Source: Ignelater luminosus
Taxonomy: Eukaryota; Arthropoda; Insecta; Coleoptera; Elateridae
Assembly: GCA_011009095.1 (NCBI GenBank)
Contig: VTPC01002496.1
Span: forward strand, 1-64,000
DNA length: 64,000 nucleotides
Direction: 5' to 3'
A program made the position numbers and the translations under genes. Below the pieces are notes generated by a model. The model saw only the letters and a list, made by a program, of their open reading frames with translations. It was not told the origin of the DNA and made no database searches. Positions 1 to 10,955 of this stretch are shown piece by piece (position 1 is the stretch's first letter; each line of letters begins with the position of its first letter).

Positions 1-109
1 AAAATCAGAAAAAAGTCATCTGTGCAAAAATTATGACATATTCTTTGAAAAAAATTGTTAACTCTTACATTTTAACCATAAAGATGATAACTCTGAAGTT
101 GGCACCTCT

Positions 110-1620
110 TTGAGTGACATTTCATGGTTAAGAAAAGGAAATGTTCCACAATCTATTTTACAACTAAACATTAAAACTGACGGGGAAAATGAAACTTTAG
201 AAGCTGAAAAGGAAATCCATGGTGAGAAATACCTTGAAGTAGCTGAAAATGATTTTCCAGAAATAGGTAGAGCCTTTTTTTGCCTAGCGTACTTTCGTTT
301 TTTTTATATATTCGTAGACAACATCCAGAGCAAGAATCACTGGTTGAGGGAAAAAAGAAATCTAGAAAAAAGAAATCTAGAAAAAGGAAATCTTATTCTA
401 ATACATAGAAACGTAACGAGATGAAAGAAAAAAAATAAAGGCAAGGCATACAAAATTTATAAAGGGATTTAAATTGCAGAAAAACTTTTTGTATAGGAAA
501 ACGTCTCTGCGGAGAAAATGTAGATCAAAATGTGACACAAGGTTTTCTGATGAAACGCCTATATTATTCTTTGGATGCTGATCGAAAAGATATCTATTTG
601 TTTGGCATCATAGAACCATTTGCTGTTAACCAGGCTTCTGATATTCTTAAGAATCAGAAAAAGTCTCTGATATATTTTTAAAAATAGATAGAGAACGTCA
701 GCAGGTCAAAAAGGAAGTAGTTATATCAATGTTAAATATTGAACTTAAAAAGTTTAATTTAATCAGAAACCAAATAGCTGGCGGTAGATCACAACGTAAG
801 CACAACGTAATCTGGTTCAAGATCACATTAAAACCTTTTCCTGTGAAATGTCTCATTATTCAAAACACAAGAATCCAAATCAATTGTACCTTTTTGCTTG
901 GCTATCCGTCAACAAAATGTACAACTTATATCAAGAGAAATGAGCAAACTAAAATATTACCCCAGTATCTAATACCACATACAGATATATTTTTGTCAAC
1001 GATTTTAACTTTGGTTTTGGATCTCCCAAACAAGATGCCTGCAAAGTATGTGATGTAGGAACCAATGATGAGCATATTGCAAGATTCATTTAATTTCTAC
1101 GAAACAGAAAACCAAGGAGGTCGTAAACCTGAAGAAATTGGTAGTTCAATTTTGGCTTTTTTTAGAAAATGTTAAAAAGAACAAGACAGTGCTGCTGATA
1201 ACCCGCATGGAGTGATTCAGCGGAAGGTCAAAATAGAAATTTCTATATTGTGTGCTTATGGCATTACTTGATTGGGTTCGGTGTGTTTAAAAAAACGAAC
1301 ATAAATTCCCCGAGGTAGGTTAAACCTTCTTGAACTTCCATAGAGATTTCGCTGCTGTAAAAGAGTCGATTAGAAAACAACAAAATATTATGTTGTCCAT
1401 GTGAACCAACACTTGGCAATTATGACGGAAGCAAGAAAAAAGGTACCTTTTCGTATTACCAAAATGGCAGATAAATTTGTAGACATTAAAGAAGTTCAAA
1501 GAAAAAAATGAAAAAATCGCAATTAGAGAAGTAAGATGGGTTCAGATTGTGGAGTTTGGTTTAAGAAAATACAGATATTCTTTTGATGATGCGGAGAAAT
1601 GGACATTTGTTGACAGATAG
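110..1620 (+). pseudogene. Decayed DUF7869-type transposase-like gene, copy 1
   Basis: This is a broken relative of the gene at 7771-10548, readable only by moving between frames. In order I see an acidic N-terminal stretch (110-266), a likely 51-bp intron (267-317, GT..AG), a Lys/Arg-rich block, a Cys-containing stretch near 500-545, SHYSKHKNPN and KMYNLY near 850-940, and CKVCDVG near 1040-1060 (a Cys pair). Further on are WSDSAEGQNRNFY at 1208-1246 and a C-terminal REVRWVQIVEFG block near 1525-1565. Each has a counterpart in the same order in the other copy. The stretch with the first acidic motif (MDLQ in the other copy) appears deleted, and there are several frameshifts and stops, so the gene is dead. 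The opposite orientation and strong divergence show a separate, older insertion. No terminal repeats were found; the left end may lie outside the window. Confidence 0.75.
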
Positions 1621-4584
1621 AAGACATTTGAGTTAACATCTTTTTGCACCAAGGGCTTCAGTTAACAGTTGCACATTCCTTTTGGTTTACTTTCTGAAGG
1701 AGGGCTGGGCGGCATTACATCCATTCTTCTTAGCTTAGTTTTTTTTCATATTAACTATTTACAGTTTTCCACTTGTCAGTTGGGAATAGTGAATAATTCG
1801 TATTTCTTGAATTAATTTCTCATCGTGTAACATCTCTGACTTTTAATGACTGATATCTGCTCATCTGTATACTCTGACAATCTATTTTCTTTTGCGATAT
1901 GTATACAATTCCGGATTCTAAGAACATCTGATACACCATTAAGGTAATATTTCAGATTTTAACAGCGTATCGTCAACTTAAAGGATCTGTATTGTTAAAT
2001 TTGTGCCAAAACCTACTGAAATCGTGGATGCTTTTTTCTTCCTGATATCATTTTTTCTTTTCTACTATACACGAAAGTTTGATTGGAATGATCTAGCTCA
2101 AATGCACAGTATCAACGTTTTAATTTTGTTAGATACTGGTACGATTGGGTAATCTGCGATACGATTTTTAGATATGGTATTTAAAATAATTTCATTGTAG
2201 ATGTTTTAACAAAAGAAAATATAATAAAAACCAGAAAATGTCATCCTAAGTCTAGAAGTACGAAGAAAACCATTAAAAATTACTATTTAAATAAAATTCC
2301 TTTTCCGAACTGATTTCAATAAGAATCTCATGCGCTTATACAGGGAGAAATTGCATAAATTAACAAAGACAATGGGAAAAACGTAGAGTTTTGAAATAAA
2401 TCTCAATCTAATTTTATGACGATCGTAGAAGTATTTATGGACGCGCAACTGCACCATTCACTAGTTTTACACAAAACATGACAAAATATCGTTAAAAGAA
2501 ATCTTGTAACTATCAAATCGATTCATAAGGGATACAGGGTTGTAGCACATCCATGTATTTTGAAAAAGGATTATTTTAAGCTCTGAGTTACAGATACAGT
2601 TGCTTCTACAACAAGTTGAGATAAAAATAACGCTCTTCCTCTTCAAATAATAAGATCCTTTGGCCCGTGTGGACAAGCCGTTACTGTTTAGAAACTTCTC
2701 ATGTGTACATACGTAAAGACAGTCTTGCGTACATAATGTGTAAATACAATATGGAAATACAGGTTTTTGCTCAATTTATTTACCTCAAGCCAGATGAGAA
2801 TATTACAGAGTTTTTTAATGTTTTACGCTCAACTAAAAATGAATAAAACAAAATACTTAAAATCAAAATTCAAATTATTACGCCGTTCATTTATATAACG
2901 TACATTTTCTACAAATTTGCGAATTTGCCTTTTAGATAAATTCTGATATAATTAAAGCGTTAAATCTAACAAATTTAATATGTAAATTTTATTTATTTAT
3001 TTTCTTTTAAGCAATTTGTTAATATTTTTAAAACATTTTTTGAAGTAACTACAGTTGTAGGTATTTCAATTATTTCTAAGCAAAGGCAAATTTTCCGTGT
3101 CTGTGCGAATATTTAATAACCACTTTAGACCTTAACGGACTGAAAATTTGTGTTTGTTTAGGCAGCCTCACTAACCTGTAGTTTAAATAGTTGTAGTGCT
3201 AAAATTATATTTAGAAAACCTTTGCTACGTTGATGGGTCCGGTTAAAGTAAGCGTAAATTCGTAGAGGAGCTTACTTTATGTCGTCTTTGCCCGCTACAA
3301 CCCTACACCAACAGACTCGCGTTGCACGTGAAGATTATAAAGAGGACAAGAGTAAATTACGAAACCCTAGGAAACTCGGCCTGAAATTTTTTATTATCGC
3401 GTGCAGGTCGAGTTGCTTGCCGGAATTTTATTTTTCGCTATTGCAGATATTCCTGTATATCCTAAAAAATGGGCAAACAACACTCAACGTTGTGTTGTTT
3501 GTTCCAGAACTAAATTATTTTACTAATAATAGATAACCCGAAGGAAAGAGTTTTTTTAGAACGAAAGAGAGAACATATCGGTCTATTAAATTGTAATTGT
3601 TTATTATCTTCATCTATTTGTTCGTTAAACTATCACGAGATTGTTTAGATACTTTAGGGTTCGAAGGGCAAAATTATTAAAGGAGAGTGTTAGATGGTGT
3701 ATTTGTGTTAGAAGGATATTGTTTCTTCCTGGGGGTCTTGAAAGCTCGTAAAGATAATTAATATCAAAGGTCTTCTGTGGACGTGCATCAGGTTCCGCTT
3801 ATCGTGACACGAATGTGCTTGCTCGTGCACCTTATTGCTTGGTAAACCACATCTAATCTGCTTCGTCCAGTTGCCTGTAAATTATTCAGCGGCACAGTAG
3901 CTGTAGCACCTGCATCGAACCGCCCTGTTTGTGGCTTTCTCGCCACTTCTCGCTTTGTACCTAAATCTTTAATTACGTACAATTGCAACCTAAATAAATA
4001 TTGCTCGTTGTTTACAAGATTTATTTTTCATTCCCGTAGTACTTTTAGCTTTCCACCGTAATTTCGAAGATATATAGGACACAAATTGAGCCTCTGCTAA
4101 GCAGAAGTCGCCTATAATAAAATAAGCTTAGTTTTCTTTTTACGGCTTTAGGTCGAACTGTAAATCACTACGATTTACACTCCATGTTTGATTTGGTGGT
4201 CAGTTTCACACCATCCCTAACGCGAGAAAAAAGGCATTCTGCAACTACAAAACGAAAAATTAAAATCATTTTTTAGAACTCTACCTAAATCCACAACTTC
4301 TTGAAACAAACAAATACAAAAATCTTGCTACGATTTTATCAGTGGCATTAAAGATTTACTTTATGGCATAAAAATGAATTAAGGGAAGATAGAAGAAATA
4401 TTTAAATACAGTCGGGCAAGCCGGAAATTAGAAATAATCTTCTATCTCACTTTGTGGTTCTACTCAGTTTACTGGAAGTGAAAAATAGTTTTATTTTATT
4501 ACAATTGATTTATTAACCCAAGAAAGTTTGTATATACGGGTTGAATATCCAACCTGTGTAACAAAATAACTATTGGTTACAGTA
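1621..4584. other. Non-coding AT-rich stretch
   Basis: No credible gene is seen. Open stretches such as 3279-3536 (plus) and 3788-3988 (minus) lie in slightly GC-richer DNA, but show no family motif, start context or splice pattern. A perfect 9-bp inverted repeat (AAAGTAAGC / GCTTACTTT, about 3246-3278) ends immediately before an ATG at 3279; its role is unknown. Confidence 0.5.
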
Positions 4585-4929
4585 ACAAATACAGGGCGTT
4601 CAATTTAAAAATGTTTTGAAAAATTAAGATTTGCTTTTTGGGATCAGCCTATATAATAAAACCGTGCAGTTCTGCAATACGTTAAAAGAGTATTCTAGAA
4701 ATTTAAAAAAAAACAAAAAAGTTTTTTTTTAATTTTTGGAATCAACAATTAATTTAGCAAAAATAGTTGCTCCTGCATTTTTCGAGAAGAATTCGTCATT
4801 TTCAAGTAAAGTTTGTAAGTACTAAATCAAATTGTGCAGAATGATTACCTCTACATTCTAAAATTATTTTCAACTATACAGGGTGTTCGATAAAAGCATT
4901 CATTTATTTAAATGAAACACCCTATTTGT
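4585..4929. mobile_element. Candidate MITE with imperfect terminal inverted repeats
   Basis: A 345-bp non-coding segment starts with ACAAATACAGGGCGTTCAAT and ends with the near reverse complement (TTTAAATGAAACACCCTATTTGT). The inverted repeats cover about 24 bp with a 2-base gap and a few mismatches. A third motif, TACAGGGTGTTCGATAAAAG, sits just inside the right end at 4877. TACAGGGTGTTC-like ends are common in insect Tc1/mariner-type elements. No target duplication could be fixed because the flanking bases belong to the inverted repeat. The family is unassigned. Confidence 0.45.
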
Positions 4930-7523
4930 CTATTTGGACAATTACTATTCTTCCGAGTATAATGTAATAAAAAACAAGAATTGTTGGCTTTTATTCTTCG
5001 GTTCCATTTTTAATAGATTTCTAAACTTTTTTTTGAAATCGCAGATGAATAAAAACAAAAACTTCAGAAGGCAAACAATTAAATGTATAGATTCATAATA
5101 TAAATGTTGAGACTAAACCCTGATCTAGCATCAAGTAGAGTGAAATACTCTTCAGATGTTAATGTAAGCAATTTCGCCCTATATAGACAGATGAGATTCT
5201 TATTGAAACTAGTTCGAAACGAACTCGTTCCAGCCAAGCCTAGTTAGTAGATAATTTTGCATGGCTTTTTTTCTTATTTTAGACTTAGGGTTTTTTGCAT
5301 GAATATTTTTTATGAATTCCAAAAAATAAATGTTGTTAAGTATAATTGTAAGATGAAAGGTTTTGTATTTTTACTGTTCCGTCTAGCATATACCAATAAT
5401 GTGTTGTGGAGTCTAGAGCCAGATAGATACATTTTTAGTTTTAACTTAAATATCCTAAACTGTAACGATTTTTCACTACAATCACATTAGGTCTTTTTTG
5501 CCAATGTACACAATAAGTTTTCCTCTTGCACGTTTATCTTCTGTAGTTGAAAATCATATAAAATACCTAATGTAACGCAGAATTATAATTTATTTTACTG
5601 TAGATGTGCGGAAGCTAATTAGAATTTTGAAACATGATGTACTTCAGTCACTATTTTCCTGTTTTCTGTATTTATTATTATAACTTGCATGCCAACCATC
5701 GTTAGTGATATTTCACAGTTGAGCATTTCGTTAAAGTTCATATGTCTTTATATATAAATTAAACATTGATACCAATTAATCTATTTTTATATGAGGGAGT
5801 GGTTATCCAGGAAATAACACAGAAACCAGAAATCCAATTTTATTATAGACTAAGAATTTCAATTCAATTATTATCAAACACTAAAAAATGTAATTTGACT
5901 CTTGCAATAATAGTTATTATAGAACAAAATATTCATAGAAATTTGAACTCATGGGACCACTGTCGCATAATTCACAACAGAACTTAGAAATCACAGTAAG
6001 CTTTAATTTGTGTTTTTATGATATTTAAATTGTCTAAGTAGACAAGAATTCGGCGATCTTTGAAATTCTTTAATTTTAGGAAAATCATTTGATTTTTTCT
6101 TCCCAATAAGCTTCTCGGATTATAACTGGAAATTTATGTTGCTTTCCGTTTATTTTAGCTCTAATTTAAGTTAGCTACTTAAATTTATTTAGCGTATTGA
6201 TGATTTAAACCTTGAGGGAACCGTAATATGTCAGGCATTGCAGTTGGTTGAGAATTGACTAATAAATGAATTTTGCTTGCATTGTTAACTTCAACTGTAC
6301 AAGAGTATAAAATATAATAGAAAGCAGCTAACTTTATTATTTATTATTATTTCAGAAGTTTACATTTAATTTTATTTTTCAAACTAAACTTGATTGAGAA
6401 GTTTAAAAGTGGCAAAACAAACGTTTTTCTCTAGAACGAGTAAAATACTTTTTAAAGGTAATTATTTATGTAATTACATTAATATTTGAAAAGTAACGTT
6501 TTCCTTTGATCGTTAGAAGTGAACAACTTTTTCTTAACAGTAAATATTTAGTAAAAAACTAACAGTATTCATTTAAGGTATCGTTCTATTTGTTAATTAC
6601 GTCGGTGTTTATTTAACGTAATTGCCACAGAAAACGTAATGTTGATATTTCAATTTCGACTGGACTTCATGCATCGACATAAAACGCCACATTTAACCGG
6701 TAAATTTTAATAAAGGACCTTTAGAGCTTTATGCTTTTATAGCTTCAATTTTGTGTCTTTTGGTACGGATTTTATTAAGTGGAACGAGCTCCCTACATTA
6801 AGTACATCAGTGTTCTTATACGCATCGCCTAGCTTTTGTCAAGTTATAAGCCCGGGTAAAGTAAGGTGCCATTTTCGAGCAAAGTATTTACTGATTGTGC
6901 CCGTTTATAGTAACCGTTTTATCTATTTATCAAGTAGGTATTTCCTTTGCTAATACTTGAAATGACACTGTTTCAAATTGACATTACTACACGAGCAGGC
7001 GGAAACCGATTTTGTATTCCGTGTGATGCACTCCTCTCTCGTTTCCCGGCTTACACGCCATCCGATGAGCTTAAAATAATTACAGTTATTGTGGAAAATT
7101 CAGTTCGTTGATGAATCAGCTGTAATTGCAAAGCACAATCGGTAAACAAAGGTAAAGAGAAAAACACGTATCTATTATATCATATAAATTGCGGTTAGAA
7201 TCAAAACCGGGGTAATAGGTTTTTAATTCGTTCAATCTTCCTTTTACGTTTTGTCAAACAAATGTGGTTAGAACTCTAAATTGAAATGAATTTTCAGTAG
7301 AAATTTTCTTTCAATTATTTGTTTGGATGAAATATGAAACTTTAATACGAGTAGCTAGACTTTATTTTCTATGAAAATTGGATCGTTAGAAAATATAATG
7401 AAACTTCTTATGTAAATATTATTAATTATAATATAATTATATAGTAATAATAATAATTACTAATGTTTTCTATACTTGTAACTAACAGGGAATTATTTTT
7501 TTAATGAGTTTCTTGGTTTGCAT
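4930..7523. other. Non-coding AT-rich stretch
   Basis: No gene or element is recognised. Open stretches here are short, very AT-rich and lack motifs. A short inverted repeat AGTTCG-AAA-CGAACT occurs near 5211-5226. An AT-rich palindromic tract lies near 7420-7465, next to the transposon insertion. Confidence 0.5.
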
Positions 7524-7527
7524 ATTT

Positions 7528-7560
7528 GAAGACGCAATTGAATGAAGGATTCATGTCACA
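7528..7560 (+). repeat. Left terminal inverted repeat of the 3.4 kb transposon
   Basis: The repeat begins GAAGACGCAATTG and continues with AAGGATTCATGT. It pairs with 10919-10951, with mismatches at repeat positions 7, 11, 14, 17 and 30. Confidence 0.8.
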
Positions 7561-7770
7561 AATAGTTTATTTTGAGAAAACAGCCTCTAAAGTTTTTTAA
7601 ACAGTACTTTTTTGTGTTACACAAAAATAAAACAAATTAAGTGGGGTTTAATAGACTTTTATTATAGAATTTTAGTAACATATGAGAAAAAGAAAATCAA
7701 AACCAACTTTGGAACAGAAGTAAAAAAAAAGTCACATATATCAACTAAGAAAATTAAATTATTTTGGGCT

Positions 7771-10548
7771 TTATGTAGTCTCCCTTGTAGTTTTTCCGGT
7801 TTTTGGTTGAACGTTTTTATTTTCGGAAATAATGTTTTCATAAAAATATTTGAACTCCTCGTCAACGTAGACTATTTGATCTTGTAAATTAGAAAGCTTT
7901 TCATCAGATATCTTATTTTTCTTTTCTTTAATATGGGCTAGAGTGTAATTCTCTGATGCAACTTTTTGGCATCCAGATTTCAAAATATTTACCTGTAAAA
8001 ATGGTGTGTGTTCATCTAAAGTATTTTTATACGAATATGATCCATATTCAGTAACACGGACCCATTTGATACCATCTCGAAAAGGCACTGGTTCATGTAG
8101 AATATTTGTTTTCCTGTTAATCAAATGAAGTATTTCGGATACCTCGTCAATATTCTTAAAATGATGTTTCATATTAAATACTACCGAGTTTTTGACACTA
8201 GCAGATTTTATGATTGTTCTGTACGTTTCAGGGGTATAAATATTTTCATACTTTCGTAATACTTTTTCAATACGGCCAAAGTCTCTATCCGAGTCCATAT
8301 ATGAATGGCCTACTTCTGGAAATTTATAATCGATAGTTTGCAAATATCCTTTAAAAATGAAATACTGATAAAGTGTGATCAGATTAAAGTTCTTGTTTTG
8401 TCCACTGCAGGAATCTGACCATATGATGAGATGTTTAATACTGTTTTGTCTAGCAGCACTAAATAGCTCAATGAATGTATGAAGGCAGCTATCTATCTCT
8501 AAGCTAGCTTTGGTAGCAATGTTTTCCGTCCATGTAAAAAAACCGAAGTTATACAACCAGAGTTGACTTAAATAGAACGCTTTGGACGTAGACAATTTTG
8601 GCAAAGGCAATGTCTGTTGTAAATCCATTGTGAGATAAACTGTATTATCGTTTGTTTGAACAAAGTTTCTATCTCTTCTTTGTAGTTCAAATGCATACTT
8701 GTAGTTCTCTTTATGCTCAATATCATCTAAACCAGCATCACAAGTACTGCAGGTATCGCTTTTACGTTGCCCGAAGGACAGATTAAAACGGGTTGAAAAA
8801 ATATTGTTGTAACTACATTTTTTTATAAAGTACTTTTCTGGAAGGTTTTGCTCCTTGCACCAATCAATATATAAATTGTACATTTTTGTTAAGTTTAGAA
8901 AAGGTGATAAGTACTTTTTGTTTAAATTTCTATTCCTCGAATAATGAGATTGGTCTGCAGGAAACCTTTCAATGTGAGTGACAACACAGTTTATCACTTC
9001 ATTTGGAATTTTGTGTGGCCTGTTCTGGTGAACACCTCGCTTATCAGGGGATGGTGCCGATAAACCACTTTTAAGTTTATTCTGAATGAGCTGAATTTTT
9101 TTGGAGGTAATTTGGTAGAGCGAACATATTGCAGTTTTACAAACTTTCAAAACCTTTTGATTGTATGTAACTGTATACTTAAAAGAGAATGTTTTGGTTT
9201 TATAATGTTTTTTCGATGACGTTGGACAGGTTGAATGAAAATGCTTTTAAAGAGAAGTGCATTTTTTGAGTTTTGATCTAGCCGGTAAAATCTTTTAAAT
9301 ATTGTTGTTCTTGCTTCTTCGTCAAAATTTTCGTTGCATTTTTCTTTTTGGCATAAGAAACCTAGTTCAACTTTTTTTTTGACGGAACTAGCATTCCTTT
9401 TTGGTTAATATAGCTTTCTCCTTTTTGTCTAGCCTTTGCTGCTTTGTATCTTTTCCAGTTGTCTAAGTTCTTTTGTCGCTTCCTAGATGTTTTTTTCAGG
9501 CAGCTGGAATATCTTCTTTTAAAGTTTTTTGATCAATGCATTATTATTTTTAGTAATCAGTTTATTTACATCTTCTCTATTGATTATGTTACTTCCTTTT
9601 TCCTTATTTTCCAGCGTTTTTAATGTCTTTATCTGGTCTTCGATGTTTTCAACGTCATTATAAATGATCTTTCTTGACTCTGTTGATAGGAATCTTTTCT
9701 AGATTTCAGTTTCTTTGAATAGTCTAAGTCGCTGTCGTCAGAAGTCTCATCTGAAGTATCTGGTACATAATTATCTGAAGAACCGTTGTCAGACCAATCT
9801 AAAAAGAAACAAAATAAAAACCTCTTCAAGTTTTCAATTGGACCAGCAAGACTTACCTAAATCTGCCCGTTTCACAGGATTAATTGTATTATCCTTGTTG
9901 CTTATTATCATACTTTCTTTTTCATTATTTCCCGGCATTTGTAAAGCTACCTGGTCTTCGAAGTTTTCCAGGCCATTATTTATTTTCTTTCTATTTGATA
10001 CACTAGCCCCTAAAATATTTGACTTTAGAGATAGGGGTCTTTTTCTAGATTTTAATTGCTCTGCATGATCAGAATCAGTATTGTCAGAAGTCTCATCTGA
10101 GCCGTCTAAAACAACAATAACAAAATATGTACCTCATCAAGTTTTCATTTCAACTATCGCAACTTACCATAGGAACTTTGTTTTACAGGGGTAGTATTAA
10201 CTTTGCTAATAAACCTTTCTAGAGAATTATTATTGTCACTTTTGGCTGGGCTCCTGCTGTCATCTGAACTATTGGGACCTAAAGACAAAAGAAAGACACT
10301 GTTAAAAGAAAATACTTGTTTGCAAGTTTAAAATAAAGTTATCATTTTGCTTTTTGTACTAAACAGTGAAAAACCACCGCAAAACTTAAACGTGAATAAA
10401 ACGCAATAATATTTTTTAGGTTGTATTTTAAATAAAAGCAGCTATAACTTTTATACTTACCCTTATTAGTCTGTTCTTTTGCAAGTTTTAAAATTAGCAT
10501 GCTTCTTGCCGACATATTAGCACTATTTTTTACTTGCACTGCACACAT
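7771..10548 (-). pseudogene. Spliced DUF7869-type transposase-like gene, copy 2 (frameshifted)
   Basis: Likely exons on the minus strand are 10548-10461, 10278-10168, 10105-9857 and 9798-7771. The three introns (182, 62 and 58 bp) have GTAAGT donors and pyrimidine-rich AG acceptors, and every junction is in phase 1. Exon 1 starts MCAVQVKNSANMS. Exons 2-4 begin with acidic Ser/Asp-rich modules (SSDDS, SDETSDNTDSD, SDETSDDSDLD). The last exon holds a basic block with NWKRYKAAKARQKGESY, then a Cys-containing stretch, then an unbroken 459-residue open region (9150-7771). In that region are a Cys pair (C134, C137), VYLTMDLQQ (D176), WSDSCSGQNKN (D246) and GHSYMDSDRDFGRIE (D286, D288, D290, E295), which I read as an RNase H-like DDE/D core. 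At least four frameshifts lie before it, one at a nine-A run near 9372-9380. The gene is probably a recent pseudogene; extra introns are a less likely explanation. The family assignment is from memory. Confidence 0.75.
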
Positions 10549-10918
10549 TTTAGTCTTCTATCGCGTAAAAACTATAAAAATGTAGAGCACAAAACCATCA
10601 GTACTGATACATTTCTAACCTAACACTGTGGTGCTATGTTCATTTTGTTAATATTTTTACGGGTTTCTAACTAATTTACAATGGATAAAGGATTCATGTA
10701 GCAATAATTTGAAATGTTAGTGAATAAGGGATCTATGATCAGAAATCAAGCGTACATAAATCTTTTATCCATTAAGTATTGTTAAAATTAGATTAACATA
10801 GATCATTTATCATGCCGTAACTTTTTAATTTTATACAATAGAACTACGAAACTGATCCCAAAAAATTTTTGGGTACATATAACCTTTATTCAAAAAAAAA
10901 TCTCAATTTTTAAAAAAA

Positions 10919-10951
10919 TGTTACATGAATCCTTTATCCACTTGTGTCTTC
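10919..10951 (-). repeat. Right terminal inverted repeat of the 3.4 kb transposon
   Basis: Read on the minus strand it begins GAAGACACAAGTGGATAAAG and continues GATTCATGTAACA. Part of this sequence recurs at 10683-10700 on the plus strand. Confidence 0.8.
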
Positions 10952-10955
10952 ATTT

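Larger units (their letters stand above)
7528..10951 (-). mobile_element. 3.4 kb DNA transposon with 33-bp TIRs and a spliced DUF7869-type transposase gene
   Basis: Both ends carry a 33-bp inverted repeat (7528-7560 and 10919-10951) that starts GAAGAC and contains AAGGATTCATGT, with 28 of 33 positions identical. The bases ATTT occur immediately outside both ends (7524-7527 and 10952-10955), a candidate 4-bp target duplication. An alternative cut one base further out would give a TT duplication. The core GGATAAAGGATTCATGTA is repeated inside the right end in opposite orientation at 10683-10700, a subterminal repeat that could be a transposase-binding site. The element contains a single gene on the minus strand, with a 5' region of about 0.4 kb and a 3' region of about 0.24 kb. 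The superfamily is uncertain. A 4-bp duplication and an Asp-rich catalytic domain recall Sola-type elements, but that is a guess from memory. Confidence 0.8.

Noticed and set aside
3788..3988. Minus-strand stretch with a GGTTCGATGC string that recalls a tRNA B box, possibly a SINE
   Set aside because: No properly spaced A box, no cloverleaf and no A-rich tail were found.
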